Shown here: positions 1 through 8,897 of the stretch, piece by piece
Layout: each line of letters starts with the position of its first letter
Numbering within the stretch: position 1 is the first letter of the stretch
DNA from: Saccharothrix sp. HUAS TT1
GTDB lineage: Bacteria; Actinomycetota; Actinomycetes; Mycobacteriales; Pseudonocardiaceae
Length of the DNA: 64,000 nucleotides
NCBI RefSeq assembly: GCF_040744945.1
Contig: NZ_CP160453.1
Span: 1,302,001 to 1,366,000 of the forward strand
Direction of reading: 5' to 3'
Notes under the pieces: model-generated
What the model saw: the letters and a program-made list of their open reading frames with translations, nothing else
Told to the model about the DNA's origin: nothing
The model's database searches: none
Translations under genes and position numbers: made by a program

Positions 1-1346
1 ACGGCTACCTGGTCTACGGCTACGGCGACAGCACCCTGCACCAGGGCTACCAGTCGGTGGTCGACGCCCTGGCCGAGGGGCTGGACGTCAGGACGGGCCA
101 CGTCGTCACCGGGGTCGACACCACCGCCGGGCCGGTGCGCGTCACCACCGACCGGGGCGACTTCGAGGCGGACAAGGTGCTGGTGACCGTGCCGCTCGGG
201 GTGCTCAAGGCCGACGTGGTGCGCTTCGAGCCCCCGCTGCCCGAGGCGAAGCGGTCGGCGATCGCCCGGCTGGGCTTCGGCACCCTCAACAAGATCGCCC
301 TGCACTACCGCGAGCCGTTCTGGCCGAGGGACCAGTACGTCTTCGGCTACCTGTGCCGCGACACGGACCGCTACCCGACGGTCGTCATCAGCATGTGGAA
401 GTCCCACGGCAAGCCGGTGCTGGTGATGCTGCTCGGCGCGTCGCTCGGCCGTGAGGCGGAGACCTGGTCCGACGAGGACGTCACCGCCTACGCGACCACC
501 GTCGTCAAGGACATCTTCGGCGCCGGCGCGCCCGAGCCCGAGCGCATCTCGCGCACCGCGTGGGCCGGCGACCCGTTCTCCTTCGGCTCCTACACCTGCA
601 TCGGCGTCGACGCGTCGGCCAAGGACATCGCCACGCTCGCCGAACCGGTCGGCGACCGGCTGTTCTTCGCCGGCGAGGGCACCAACCCCTACCACTGGGG
701 CTGCGTGCACAGCGCCTACGAGACCGGCCGCCGCGAAGCCGCGCGGATCAGCGGGGACTCCACCGTCTACACCCCGCCGAGCGCCGGCACGTCCCGCCGC
801 CGGTCGCGCGACAACGACCGGGTGCTGCGCTTCGCGCGGATGCGGATGACGCACATCGCCGAGCGCGAGCTGGCCGAGCGGGTTGCGTGCCTGCGGCAGG
901 GCGTCGACCCCCACGGCGTGCGGCTGTTCGCGTCGCTGGGCGACCCGGAGCTGGAAACGCTCGCCTCGATGTTCGACGAGATCCCCTTCGCGACGGGTGA
1001 CTCCCTCTGCCGGGAGGACGAGGCCGCGCACGGCGTGTTCCTCGTCGCGAGCGGTGAGGTGGAGGTGGACTTCGGCGGCATCTACGAACGCGCGGTGCTG
1101 GGCCGGGGCGCCCTGCTCGGCCACCACGACCTGTTCTTCAAGGCCCGCACCACGTCCGTCACGGCGCTCAGCGACGACGTCGTGGTGCTCTACCTGGACC
1201 ACTACCGGTACCAGAGCTTCCTGTACGCCTTCCCCGAGGTGCTGATGCTCATGATGTCGGACCTGGTCACGCGGTGGGAGCAACTGGAGAGCGCCCTCGG
1301 TTCGGCAACCCTGCCCACCGCCCGGAGGGACACGGGCGCGGCCTAG
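1..1346 (+). CDS. Flavin amine oxidase with C-terminal cyclic-nucleotide-binding domain (5' partial)
   Basis: The reading frame is open from base 3, so the N-terminal FAD-binding half lies outside the window. About 447 residues are visible. The first ~240 match the distal part of the flavin amine oxidase (MAO/LSD1-type) fold and end with the family's FAD-contacting signature FFAGEGTNPYHWG (about visible residue 220). A basic linker follows, then about 110 residues (nt ~930-1260) that look like a cNMP-binding domain, with alternating beta strands, HGVFLVASGEVEV and a GALLGHHDLFF stretch in the phosphate-cassette region. The oxidase part should oxidise an amine with FAD and O2. The C-terminal domain suggests allosteric or targeting control, which is inference. 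The fusion is unusual. No specific amine substrate can be named. The gene ends before a hairpin and two tRNA genes on the other strand. Confidence 0.82.
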   Translation, partial: GYLVYGYGDSTLHQGYQSVVDALAEGLDVRTGHVVTGVDTTAGPVRVTTDRGDFEADKVLVTVPLGVLKADVVRFEPPLPEAKRSAIARLGFGTLNKIALHYREPFWPRDQYVFGYLCRDTDRYPTVVISMWKSHGKPVLVMLLGASLGREAETWSDEDVTAYATTVVKDIFGAGAPEPERISRTAWAGDPFSFGSYTCIGVDASAKDIATLAEPVGDRLFFAGEGTNPYHWGCVHSAYETGRREAARISGDSTVYTPPSAGTSRRRSRDNDRVLRFARMRMTHIAERELAERVACLRQGVDPHGVRLFASLGDPELETLASMFDEIPFATGDSLCREDEAAHGVFLVASGEVEVDFGGIYERAVLGRGALLGHHDLFFKARTTSVTALSDDVVVLYLDHYRYQSFLYAFPEVLMLMMSDLVTRWEQLESALGSATLPTARRDTGAA

Positions 1347-1405
1347 TCGCTCAGGACGGCAGCCATTCGCCGGGCAACAACGACTCCACCAGACCGGCAC
1401 ACGCA

Positions 1406-1443
1406 ATCAGGGCCTCGTTCCATTCCTGGAAGGAGGCCCTGAT
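1406..1443. terminator. Stem-loop between amine oxidase and tRNA-Arg
   Basis: An 11-bp perfect inverted repeat (ATCAGGGCCTC / GAGGCCCTGAT) with a 16-nt loop lies between two convergent transcription units. There is no clear T-run, as is common for actinobacterial terminators. It could act in both directions. Confidence 0.6.
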
Positions 1444-1454
1444 CCGTACTGCCC

Positions 1455-1530
1455 TGGTGCGCTCGGCAGGATTCGAACCTGCAACCTTCTGATCCGTAGT
1501 CAGATGCTCTATCCGTTGAGCTACGAGCGC
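1455..1530 (-). tRNA. tRNA-Arg (anticodon ACG)
   Basis: The minus strand folds as a complete cloverleaf with acceptor stem GCGCTCG/CGAGCGC, anticodon loop reading CTACGGA (ACG), the T-loop GGTTCGAATCC, discriminator A and an encoded CCA. ACG is read with inosine at the wobble position and decodes CGN arginine codons. Confidence 0.95.
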
Positions 1531-1569
1531 ATCGTTCTTCAGTTGTCACCCGGCCGAGACCGGGTGTTG

Positions 1570-1659
1570 CGGAGGCTCCGGGATTTGAACCCGGGATGGG
1601 CGATAAACCCAAACCGCATTAGCAGTGCGGCGCCATAGACCAGACTAGGCGAAGCCTCC
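1570..1659 (-). tRNA. tRNA-Ser (anticodon GCT)
   Basis: A 90-nt class II tRNA on the minus strand with a long variable arm. Acceptor GGAGGCT pairs with AGCCTCC, the anticodon loop contains GCT, the T-arm contains GGGTTCAAATCCC and the discriminator is G. CCA is not encoded; the genome reads CAA. It decodes AGC/AGT serine codons. Confidence 0.95.
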
Positions 1660-1713
1660 CGGAGCCCTCGGCTACGACGCATAGATTACACATGCCCCCG
1701 CCGGTCAAGCAAA

Positions 1714-1775
1714 ACGCCCCCCTCCTAACTGCATCCGGCCTGGTCAAGGGGGGTGCAGTTGGGGCAGGGGGGCGT
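1714..1775 (-). terminator. Terminator of the acetoacetyl-CoA synthetase gene
   Basis: A long, slightly interrupted inverted repeat begins a few bases after the stop codon. Its outer stem is ACGCCCCCCT / AGGGGGGCGT and its inner stem pairs around CTAACTGCA / TGCAGTTGG. On the minus strand the stem is followed by TTTTGCTTG, so it resembles a classical intrinsic terminator. Confidence 0.7.
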
Positions 1776-1786
1776 CTTGAGGGGGG

Positions 1787-3784
1787 TCAGGAGGGCGAGA
1801 CGTGAGGTTCGTCTCGTGCCAGGTCGAGGAATGGCGTCAGGGCGGCCGGGTTGCGGAGGGCGTCCAGGCTGACGGCGCGCTCCGGCGGGGTGCCGGCCAG
1901 GATCTTCTTCACCGGCACCTCGCACTTCTTGCCGTTCAGGGTCCTGGGGATCTCCTGAACGGCCACGAAGCGGTTCGGCACGTGCCGCGGGGACAGGTTG
2001 GTCCTCAGCTCCGAGCGCAGGGTCGGTTCGAGGTCGGCCAGGGTGACGCCCTGGTCCAGGACCAGGAAGCACAGCAGCTCGCCGTCCGCCTGCCCCGCTC
2101 CGGACGTGTCGATGACGAGGGAGTCCGCGACGCCCTCCAATCCCTCGACCACGCGGTAGAACTCGCTGGTGCCCATCCGCACCCCGCCGCGGTTGAGGGT
2201 GGAGTCGCTCCGGCCGTAGATGACGGCCGAGCCGCGGTCCGTGAGGCGGATCCAGTCGCCGTGCCGCCAGACGCCCTCGAACGTGCTGAAGTACGCCTCA
2301 CGCAGCTTCGAGCCGTCCTCGTCACCCCAGAAGAACACCGGCATGGACGGCATCGGTTCGGTGATCACCAGTTCGCCCACCTGCTCGACCACCGGCTGCC
2401 CGTCCTCGGAGTACGCCGCGACGGCGGCGCCCAGGGCGCGGCACGACAGCTCGCCCAGCCAGACCGGCAGGTCGGGGGCCGCCCCGACGAACGCCGTGCA
2501 CAGGTCGGTCCCGCCGGACACCGAGGCGATCTGGACGCCCGCGCCGACCTCCGCCGCGATCCAGCGGAAGCCCTCGGGGGTCAGGGGCGCGCCGGTGGAC
2601 CCGACCACCCGCAACGCCGACAGGTCGTACCGGGCGGCCGGGTGGACGTCCTCCTTCAGGCACGACTGGATGTACGGCGCGGACGTGCCGAAGTAGGTCA
2701 CGCGGTGCTGCTCGGCCAGGTGCCACAGCACGTTCAGGTCGGGGTGGGCGGGGCTGCCGTCGAACAGCACGACGGTCGAGCCGACCAGCAGGCCGGAGAC
2801 GAGGAAGTTCCACATCATCCAGCCGGTGGTGGTGAACCAGAAGAACCGGTCGCCGGGGCCGAGGTCGCTGTGCAGCGCCAGCATCTTCAGGTGTTCGAGG
2901 ACGATCCCCCCGTGCCCCTGCACGATGCCCTTCGGCAGCCCCGTGGTGCCGGACGAGTAGAGCACCCACAGCGGGTGGTCGAACGGCACTGGTTCGAAGG
3001 CCAGGTCGGCGTCGGCGTGCTCGGCCAGCAGGGCGTCCCAGGTGACCGCTCCCGGCAGCGGGGTCCCGCCGACGTAGTCGATCATCACGGTGGCGCGCAG
3101 GGACGGGATGCGCGCCCTCAGCTCCTCCACCGCCGGCCGCACGTCGAACGCCCGGCCGTTGTACCGGTAGCCGTCGACGGTCACCAGCACGGTCGGCGCG
3201 ATCTGGGCGAACCGGTCCGCGACGGCCCGCGCGCCGAAGTCCGGCGAGCACGACGACCAGGTCGCGCCGAGCGACGCCGCCGCCAGGAACGCGATCAGCG
3301 CCTCCGGCGAGTTCGGCACGAGCGCCACCACGCGGTCACCGGGCCGCACGCCCAGCGCGGCGAAGCCGGCGCGCACGGCGGCCACCCGGCGGCGCAGCTC
3401 GCCGTAGGTCAGCTGGGACGCCAGCCCGTCCTCGCGGTGGAACACCACCGCCAGGTCGCCGTCCGCGCCCCTCAGCGCGTGCTCCGCGTAGTTCAGCGTG
3501 GCGCCGGGGAACCAGGACGCCCCCGGCATCACCGGGGCCTCCAGGACCCGCGTGGGCGCGCTGTGGAACACCACCCCGAAGAACTCGGCGACAGCGCCCC
3601 AGAACCCCTCCAGGTCGGACGTGGACCACTCCCACAGCGACGGGTAGTCGGGGAGGTCCAAACCCTTCGACGAGGCCAGCCAGGAGCGGAACGCGGCCAT
3701 CCGGCTGTCGCCGACCCGATCGGGGTCCGGGCGCCACAGGACTTCCGCCTCGCCGGCGGCGGTGCCGGCACGCATCTCGGTCAT
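1787..3784 (-). CDS. aacS: Acetoacetyl-CoA synthetase
   Basis: This 665-residue adenylate-forming enzyme is the usual length for acetoacetate-CoA ligase (EC 6.2.1.16), which activates acetoacetate to acetoacetyl-CoA through an acyl-AMP in the cytoplasm. The P-loop-like motif YSSGTTGLPKG is at residues 276-286, GWMMWN at 321-326, SVSGGTDLC at 421-429, HGDW at 508-511, GRSD at 524-527, and the C-terminal catalytic-lysine motif LNGKK at 616-620. The N-terminal domain with WEWS and GASWFPGATLNYAEH is typical of the AACS/ACS group. The ATG at 3784 is chosen because it lies just before the conserved N-terminus and has AGGA upstream. The frame stays open further upstream only through compositional bias. 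It is transcribed alone, after the EspG-like gene on the same strand. Confidence 0.93.
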   Translation of the reverse strand: MTEMRAGTAAGEAEVLWRPDPDRVGDSRMAAFRSWLASSKGLDLPDYPSLWEWSTSDLEGFWGAVAEFFGVVFHSAPTRVLEAPVMPGASWFPGATLNYAEHALRGADGDLAVVFHREDGLASQLTYGELRRRVAAVRAGFAALGVRPGDRVVALVPNSPEALIAFLAAASLGATWSSCSPDFGARAVADRFAQIAPTVLVTVDGYRYNGRAFDVRPAVEELRARIPSLRATVMIDYVGGTPLPGAVTWDALLAEHADADLAFEPVPFDHPLWVLYSSGTTGLPKGIVQGHGGIVLEHLKMLALHSDLGPGDRFFWFTTTGWMMWNFLVSGLLVGSTVVLFDGSPAHPDLNVLWHLAEQHRVTYFGTSAPYIQSCLKEDVHPAARYDLSALRVVGSTGAPLTPEGFRWIAAEVGAGVQIASVSGGTDLCTAFVGAAPDLPVWLGELSCRALGAAVAAYSEDGQPVVEQVGELVITEPMPSMPVFFWGDEDGSKLREAYFSTFEGVWRHGDWIRLTDRGSAVIYGRSDSTLNRGGVRMGTSEFYRVVEGLEGVADSLVIDTSGAGQADGELLCFLVLDQGVTLADLEPTLRSELRTNLSPRHVPNRFVAVQEIPRTLNGKKCEVPVKKILAGTPPERAVSLDALRNPAALTPFLDLARDEPHVSPS

Positions 3785-3843
3785 ACCTGAAGTTCCTAGC
3801 CGATCGGACGGCCGGTAACCACAGTCGGCAACCACACACCGGG

Positions 3844-4608
3844 TCAGTTCCGGGAGGCGTTCGCCACCAGTGCCTCGACCGCGGTGATCAGCCGCGGCGC
3901 GTCCGTGGGCGCCACCACGAGCCACCCGCCGTCCCGCCGGACCAGGTACCGGCCGTCGGCCGTGTCCAGCCACGACAGCACCTCGCCGGTGGGGTGCAGG
4001 TAGCCGGCCCGGTTGCGGGCGATCACGCCGACCTGGCCGCCGCCGCTGCGGGTGGTCACGGCGCGCATCAGGGTGTTGGCCTCCGGTTCGCGCAGGCCGA
4101 CGGCGCGCAGCGCGTCCAGGAACCCCTCGCTGCCGTCGTCCTCGCCCGCCCTGCCGGCGGCCAGGTAGTCGTCCCAGCGCACGTTCACCGACCGGCCGCT
4201 GCCGGGCGGCGCGGGCGGCAGGGTCTTGACCGTGGTGGCGGCCAGCGCGGTCGGCCGGAAGCCCGCGACCTGCACCTGGCCGCCCAGCCGGCCCGCGAAC
4301 GCGCCGTGCCACGCGGCGGTGGCCAGGCCGCGGGCCTGCTCGCCGCGCAGGGTGAAGAAGACCTCCAGGCCGACCTCGAACTCGGCCAGGCCGCGCAGCA
4401 GCCCGTACAGCTCCTCGTCCGGCCGCTGCACGGTGCCGAGACCGCGGGCCGCGAGGTCGCGGGACGCGGTCTCGACCAGCCGTGCGCGCTCCTGCTGGGT
4501 GTGGCCGAAGTGCCGGACGCCGAGCGGCACCGGGTTGGCGTCGCGGTGGACCGCCTGCCAGAGCAGGAAGAACTCCACTTCGCTCAGCCGGAAGACGCGT
4601 TCGGTCAC
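3844..4608 (-). CDS. EspG-family ESX secretion-associated chaperone
   Basis: A 254-residue protein of the size and N-terminal pattern of the EspG/ESAG family (LSEVEFFLLWQ, then a HFGHTQQERARL stretch). These cytosolic chaperones bind PE-PPE substrates of type VII secretion. Its GTG start overlaps the stop of the PPE-like gene by 3 bp in a GTGA arrangement, so the two are translationally coupled, which fits a chaperone made with its client. No ESX core component (EccB/C/D/E, MycP) is in the window. This is therefore an orphan effector set or an arm of an ESX locus elsewhere. Confidence 0.8.
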   Translation of the reverse strand: MTERVFRLSEVEFFLLWQAVHRDANPVPLGVRHFGHTQQERARLVETASRDLAARGLGTVQRPDEELYGLLRGLAEFEVGLEVFFTLRGEQARGLATAAWHGAFAGRLGGQVQVAGFRPTALAATTVKTLPPAPPGSGRSVNVRWDDYLAAGRAGEDDGSEGFLDALRAVGLREPEANTLMRAVTTRSGGGQVGVIARNRAGYLHPTGEVLSWLDTADGRYLVRRDGGWLVVAPTDAPRLITAVEALVANASRN

Positions 4609-5882
4609 AGGCCGATCACCGGGGGTGCTGCCTTGCGGTCGAGGCCGAAGACGTTGTCGTCGTCCTCCAGGTAGCCGGGGCGGTTGCGGTCCTTCTCACC
4701 ACCGCCACCACCGGCGACGGGCGGCGGCGCGGCGATCGGCGCTGCGCCGATCATGCCGGACTGCGGCGTCACCGACTTGGGCGCCTGGAACTGGCTGGTC
4801 ACGCTGCCCGGGTTGGCCGCGCCGCGGTCGCCGAGCGCGCCCGTGGCGGTGCCGGGACCGGCCACCGGACCACCACCACCACCACCACCGGCCGAGCCGA
4901 CCGGGGTGGGCATGACCGCGCGACCGCCGAACCCGCCGCCGCGCCCGCCCGCGAAACCGCCGCGGCCGAACTGGGCCGACGTGCCGCCGGGACGCTGGTT
5001 CGCCGCGGGGTTGGCCGCGCCGGCGGTGTTGTTGTTGTTGACCACGACCTGGTTGCCCGCGCCACCGGGGCCGTCGCCGACGGACGGGCTCGGCGTGATC
5101 ACCGGGGCCGGCGGTGGCGGCGGCGCGACCGGGTTGGTCGGCGGGCTGAACGACGGCACGGTCCGGTCGACCTCGTAGGAGTTCAGCTGGAACATCGCCA
5201 TGACCTCGGCGGCCTGCCGGTGCGTCGCGTCCGCGGCGACGACCGAGCCGACGGCGGGCGCGGCGATGGAGTCGATGCCGGTGAACGGGTTGTGCGGCCG
5301 GGTGGCCGGCAGCCGGGTGTTCGCCACCGAACCGACCTCCGGCGTCGGGGACAGCGTGCCGCTGTGGTCGACCGCGCGGTCCGCGATCAACGACGTGCGG
5401 GGCGTGGCGACGGGCGTCGGGGTGGCGACCGGGGACGCGACCGCGTCGGCGACCGGCGTGACGACCGGCGGCGCGGGCGCGGGCGGCGGCATCATCTCGC
5501 GCGCCGTCTGCACGTGCTGGATCTCGGTGGCGATGCAGGTGGCCACGTTCTCGGCGTGCTCGCTGGTGTTCAGCGCCCACTTCTCCACCGACTCCAGCGC
5601 GTTGCGGGCGCGTTCGGCCGAGTCGCCGGTCCACGCCTGGCTGGACTGGCTGATCGCCTTGGCCAGCAGCTCCTGCACCTCGGCCAGCGCCTTGCCGACG
5701 GTCGCCCAGTCGGCCTGGGCGCTGCCCGCGGCCTTGAGGTCGACGCCGGTGTTGACCATGTCCCACAGCTGCTGGTGGCTGTAGGTCATCCAGTCGACCT
5801 TCTGGCCGAGGTCGGTGGGCTTGTCGTTGCCCTGACCGCCGCCGTTGTTGCCCTTGTCGCCGTCGTGCTTGTTGTCGCCCAT
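4605..5882 (-). CDS. PPE-like type VII secretion substrate with Gly/Pro-rich tail
   Basis: 425 residues. After a short hydrophilic Gly/Asn leader, residues ~30-130 are helical with a MTYSHQQLWDMV helix and a WTGDSAERARNAL turn, the W-x-G hairpin signature of PPE/WXG100 proteins. The rest is low-complexity Pro, Ala and Gly, including a run of nine Gly encoded by CCACCACC-type repeats (about nt 4861-4890), and ends in a charged segment. No catalytic domain is visible in the tail. Family knowledge suggests secretion by an ESX machine with EspG help. The ATG overlaps the upstream stop as TGATG and the stop overlaps the espG-like start, making a compact three-gene operon. Confidence 0.75.
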   Translation of the reverse strand: MGDNKHDGDKGNNGGGQGNDKPTDLGQKVDWMTYSHQQLWDMVNTGVDLKAAGSAQADWATVGKALAEVQELLAKAISQSSQAWTGDSAERARNALESVEKWALNTSEHAENVATCIATEIQHVQTAREMMPPPAPAPPVVTPVADAVASPVATPTPVATPRTSLIADRAVDHSGTLSPTPEVGSVANTRLPATRPHNPFTGIDSIAAPAVGSVVAADATHRQAAEVMAMFQLNSYEVDRTVPSFSPPTNPVAPPPPPAPVITPSPSVGDGPGGAGNQVVVNNNNTAGAANPAANQRPGGTSAQFGRGGFAGGRGGGFGGRAVMPTPVGSAGGGGGGGPVAGPGTATGALGDRGAANPGSVTSQFQAPKSVTPQSGMIGAAPIAAPPPVAGGGGGEKDRNRPGYLEDDDNVFGLDRKAAPPVIGL

Positions 5883-6898
5883 CAGCCCTTGGCCTCCCCC
5901 GCGGCGCCGAAGGCGTCCGCCGCATCGTCATCGGCCCGTTCCAGGTTCCGCGCCGCGTCGCGGATGGTCTCCTCGACCTCGAAGAGGACCTGCATGAAGT
6001 CGCCGATCACGTAGACCGCCGACTCCTCGTTGCCCACGGCCACCTCGCGCAGCCGGCGGCTGATCGCGTCGCTGACCCAGTTGTTGCCGAACTTCAGCTC
6101 GACGTCGAGGTTGTTGACCGCGCGGCTGTGCACGTTGTCGACCAGGCTGCGCGCCTGGGCGATCAGCTTGACCAGGTCTTCGACGCCCTGCTTGTCCAGG
6201 TCGAGCTGGACGGACTGCTTGTCGACCGCGTCCAGCGCCGTGTTGGCCTTGTCCAGGTCGGTCTGCGCGGCCTTGGCGAAGCTCTCGGCGGGCACGGGCG
6301 TGGGCACGGGCGCGCCGGCGGTGGCGTCGGCGACCGCCGAGGCGGGCAGCGTCACGGTGGCGCCGCCGTCCGGGGCCGGGGCCGACGCCGGTGGCGGCGC
6401 GGTGGCCGGACCCGCGTTGGGGGCGGGCGGCGGCACGACGGCGGGGCCCGCGTCGACGGCGGGCGGCGGGACGGCTGGGGCCGCGTCAGCCGGTGACGGC
6501 GGAGCGGTGGGGCCCGCGGCAGCCGGTGGCGGTGGGACCGCGCCGGCGGGCAGGGTCACGGTGGGGCTCGGGTCGGCCGTCGGCGAAGCCGGTGCCGGTG
6601 CCGGTGCCGGTGCTGACGAAAGCGGCGGTGCCGACGAAAGCGGTGCCGACGAAAGCGGCGGCGCCGGTGCGAGCGGCGGTGACGCGGGCGGCGGCAGGGG
6701 GGAAGGCGGCATCGGCACCGGTGAAGGCGCGGCCATCGGGTCTACCTGGGCCGGTGAGGGCGGTGGAACCGCTGGGACCACCGGTGGATCGGCCGCGGCC
6801 GGGACCTCGGGCCGGCCCACCGCGGACGGCGTGAAACCCGGCGGGACCTGCACCGTGTGCGCAGCCGCCGAGAATGAGACCGTGTTCCCGTCGCTCAT
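5882..6898 (-). CDS. Pro/Ala-rich protein with C-terminal helical ESX-like domain
   Basis: First gene of the ESX-associated operon, 338 residues. The ATG at 6898 is preceded by AGGGGGT at good spacing. Residues ~20-210 are a Pro/Ala/Ser low-complexity region. The last ~125 residues form amphipathic helices with no W-x-G. Fold and size recall helical partners of PPE-like proteins, but I cannot name a family. The coding region contains short tandem repeats (nt 6587-6660) likely to vary in copy number. It couples to the PPE-like gene through a TGATG overlap. Confidence 0.65.
   Translation of the reverse strand: MSDGNTVSFSAAAHTVQVPPGFTPSAVGRPEVPAAADPPVVPAVPPPSPAQVDPMAAPSPVPMPPSPLPPPASPPLAPAPPLSSAPLSSAPPLSSAPAPAPAPASPTADPSPTVTLPAGAVPPPPAAAGPTAPPSPADAAPAVPPPAVDAGPAVVPPPAPNAGPATAPPPASAPAPDGGATVTLPASAVADATAGAPVPTPVPAESFAKAAQTDLDKANTALDAVDKQSVQLDLDKQGVEDLVKLIAQARSLVDNVHSRAVNNLDVELKFGNNWVSDAISRRLREVAVGNEESAVYVIGDFMQVLFEVEETIRDAARNLERADDDAADAFGAAGEAKG
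6587..6660. repeat. Intragenic minisatellite in the Pro-rich ESX protein
   Basis: Four copies of the hexamer GCCGGT are followed by three imperfect copies of a unit containing GACGAAAGCGG. On the coding (minus) strand they encode Pro/Ala and LSSAP repeats. The reading frame is preserved because the units are multiples of three. Confidence 0.8.
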
Positions 6899-7030
6899 CA
6901 CTACCCCCTGCACTGCGATTCGCCGCGGGCGCTCCGCGCGTTAGCCCGCGACGACCGAAATCAGGCGTTCCGGACGCCCTCTTTAGATGTACCGGGAAGC
7001 CCGTTCGGTTCCAAGCCTCCGAGCAGAGGC

Positions 7031-7708
7031 TTAGCGAAGATGTGAGTCGAACCAGTTCAACGCCCGCTGCCACGCCTCCGCGCCGGCGTCCGGCGTGCTG
7101 TCGAACCGGTGCCCGGTGTGCGAGAACCGGACCACGTCGGTGGCCACCGGCGCGGCCGCCGCGGCGTCGCGCAACTTCTCCACATCGCTGAACGGGATGT
7201 CGGTGTCGTCGTCGCCGTACAGGCCCAGCCACGGGCACGTCAGCTCCTCCGCGACCTCCACCAGCGACGGCAGCCCCGCGGCCAGCGGTTCCAGGATCCC
7301 GCCGCCCCCGACGGTCACCGCGGCGCCGATGGTGCGGCTTCCCGCAACCACCATCGCGACCGATCCGCCCAGGTCGAAGCCCATGACGCCCATCCGGTCC
7401 TGGCTCACGCCCCGCTGCCCCAACCACACGAACGCGACGTCGGTGTCGGCCAGCACGGCCTCGCCGGACAACCCGCTCACCATGGCCGGGGCCTCGTCGC
7501 CGGACACCTCGTCGTAGAGGTGCGGGGCGACGGCCAACCACCCCTCGGCGGCCAGTCCGCTCACCAGACCGCGCACGGTGTCGGTCACGCCGCGCGCCTC
7601 GTGCAGCACGACCAAGCCGCCGCGGACGGCGTTCTCCGGCTCGGCGACGGTCAACCGCAGTTCCCGGCCGTCGGTGAGGGAGATCGTCTCGGTGCGGGTA
7701 GGAGTCAT
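7031..7708 (-). CDS. Dienelactone hydrolase-family alpha/beta hydrolase with Asp nucleophile position
   Basis: 225 residues, matching the single-domain dienelactone hydrolase (DLH) family in length and order: LVVLHEARG oxyanion strand near residue 32, nucleophile elbow GFDLGG at 110-115, acidic segment GDDDTD near 165-170 and C-terminal SHTGHRF with the likely catalytic His at 200. The family normally has Cys (or Ser) in the elbow; here it is Asp112, as in haloalkane dehalogenases and epoxide hydrolases. Whether it is active, and on what, is open. It is monocistronic and divergent from the hisC-like gene. The ATG start at 7708 directly precedes the first beta strand. Confidence 0.8.
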   Translation of the reverse strand: MTPTRTETISLTDGRELRLTVAEPENAVRGGLVVLHEARGVTDTVRGLVSGLAAEGWLAVAPHLYDEVSGDEAPAMVSGLSGEAVLADTDVAFVWLGQRGVSQDRMGVMGFDLGGSVAMVVAGSRTIGAAVTVGGGGILEPLAAGLPSLVEVAEELTCPWLGLYGDDDTDIPFSDVEKLRDAAAAAPVATDVVRFSHTGHRFDSTPDAGAEAWQRALNWFDSHLR

Positions 7709-7829
7709 GGACCAACCCTTCCACGTGGGGGTGAACGGCAGTCAACGTGAGCATCCGTACGGCAGGTATGCCCCATCCGGGTCTTTCACCGGATAACGTC
7801 CAGCTCAGAACCCCGAAGGGAGCCCTTGG

Positions 7830-8897
7830 ATGACCGTGCGAACCCGAGCCGACCTCGTTGCCCTGCCCGGATACGTGCCCGGCAGGACCGTCCCCGGCGC
7901 GATCAAGCTGGCCAGCAACGAGGTGTCGGCCGGACCGCTGCCCAGCGTGGTCCGGGCGATCGCGGACGCGGCCACCGCCGTGAACCGCTACCCCGACACC
8001 GCCGCCACCGACCTCGTGGCGCGCCTGGGTGCCAAGCTCGGCGTGCCGGTCGAGCAGGTGGCCGTCGGCTGCGGCTCGGTGACGTTGTGCCAGCAGCTGG
8101 TGCAGGCGACCTGCACCGAGGCCGACGAGGTGGTGTTCCCGTGGCGCTCCTTCGAGGCGTACCCGATCGTCACCGCGGTCGTCGGCGCGGGCCAGGACCG
8201 GGTGCCGCTGACCCCCGGCCACGCGCTCGACCTGGACGCGATGGCCGCGGCGATCACGCCGAGGACGCGCCTGGTGTTCGTCTGCAACCCGAACAACCCG
8301 ACCGGGACGGCGTTGCGGCGGGCGGACGTCGAGCGGTTCATCGAGCGGGTGCCGTCCGACGTGCTCGTGGTGGTCGACGAGGCGTACAAGGAGTTCGTGG
8401 ACGACCCCGACGTGCCCGACGGCGTGGAGCTGGCGAAGGCGCAGTGGGCGGCGGGCCGGGACAACGTGGCCGTGCTGCGGACGTTCTCCAAGGCGTACGG
8501 CCTGGCCGGGCTGCGGGTCGGGTACGCGGTGGCGTCGCCCGCGGTGGCCGAGACGCTGCGCAAGGTCTACGTGCCGTTCAGCGTGAACGCCCTGGCGCAG
8601 GTGGCGGCGCTGGCGTCGCTGGACGCCGAGGCGGAGCTGATGGCGCGGTGCCGGGCGATCGTGGCGGAACGGGCGCGGGTGCGCGGCGAGCTGCTGGCGG
8701 CCGGGTTCGAGGTGCCCGAGTCGCAGGCGAACTTCGTGTGGCTGCCGCTGGGTGAGCGGACGGCGGCGTTCAACGAGCACTGCCTGGCGCACAAGGTGGT
8801 CGTGCGCGCGTTCGTCGGCGACGGCGCGCGCGTCACGATCGGCGAGCCGGAGGAGAACGACGCGTTCCTGGCCGCTGCCAGGTCGTTCAGCGGGTGA
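7830..8897 (+). CDS. hisC: Histidinol-phosphate / aromatic aminotransferase (HisC-type)
   Basis: 355 residues, the standard size of HisC fold-type I PLP enzymes, which move an amino group between glutamate and histidinol-phosphate or aromatic 2-oxo acids. Visible are the N-terminal KLASNE motif (residues 26-31), NPNNPTG (153-159), DEAY (183-186), the PLP lysine in [10 protein letters not shown] (Lys221) and LRVGY (228-232). It stands alone, away from any his operon, which often marks the aromatic aminotransferase (Pat) paralogue in actinobacteria, so the substrate is uncertain. The ATG has GAAGGGAG upstream. The 3' end overlaps the tauE-like gene tail-to-tail by 11 bp. Confidence 0.88.
   Translation: MTVRTRADLVALPGYVPGRTVPGAIKLASNEVSAGPLPSVVRAIADAATAVNRYPDTAATDLVARLGAKLGVPVEQVAVGCGSVTLCQQLVQATCTEADEVVFPWRSFEAYPIVTAVVGAGQDRVPLTPGHALDLDAMAAAITPRTRLVFVCNPNNPTGTALRRADVERFIERVPSDVLVVVDEAYKEFVDDPDVPDGVELAKAQWAAGRDNVAVLRTFSKAYGLAGLRVGYAVASPAVAETLRKVYVPFSVNALAQVAALASLDAEAELMARCRAIVAERARVRGELLAAGFEVPESQANFVWLPLGERTAAFNEHCLAHKVVVRAFVGDGARVTIGEPEENDAFLAAARSFSG

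Noticed and set aside
4861..4890. CCACCACC tract as a regulatory or microsatellite element
   Set aside because: It encodes a poly-glycine run in the PPE-like protein tail and has no separate signal.
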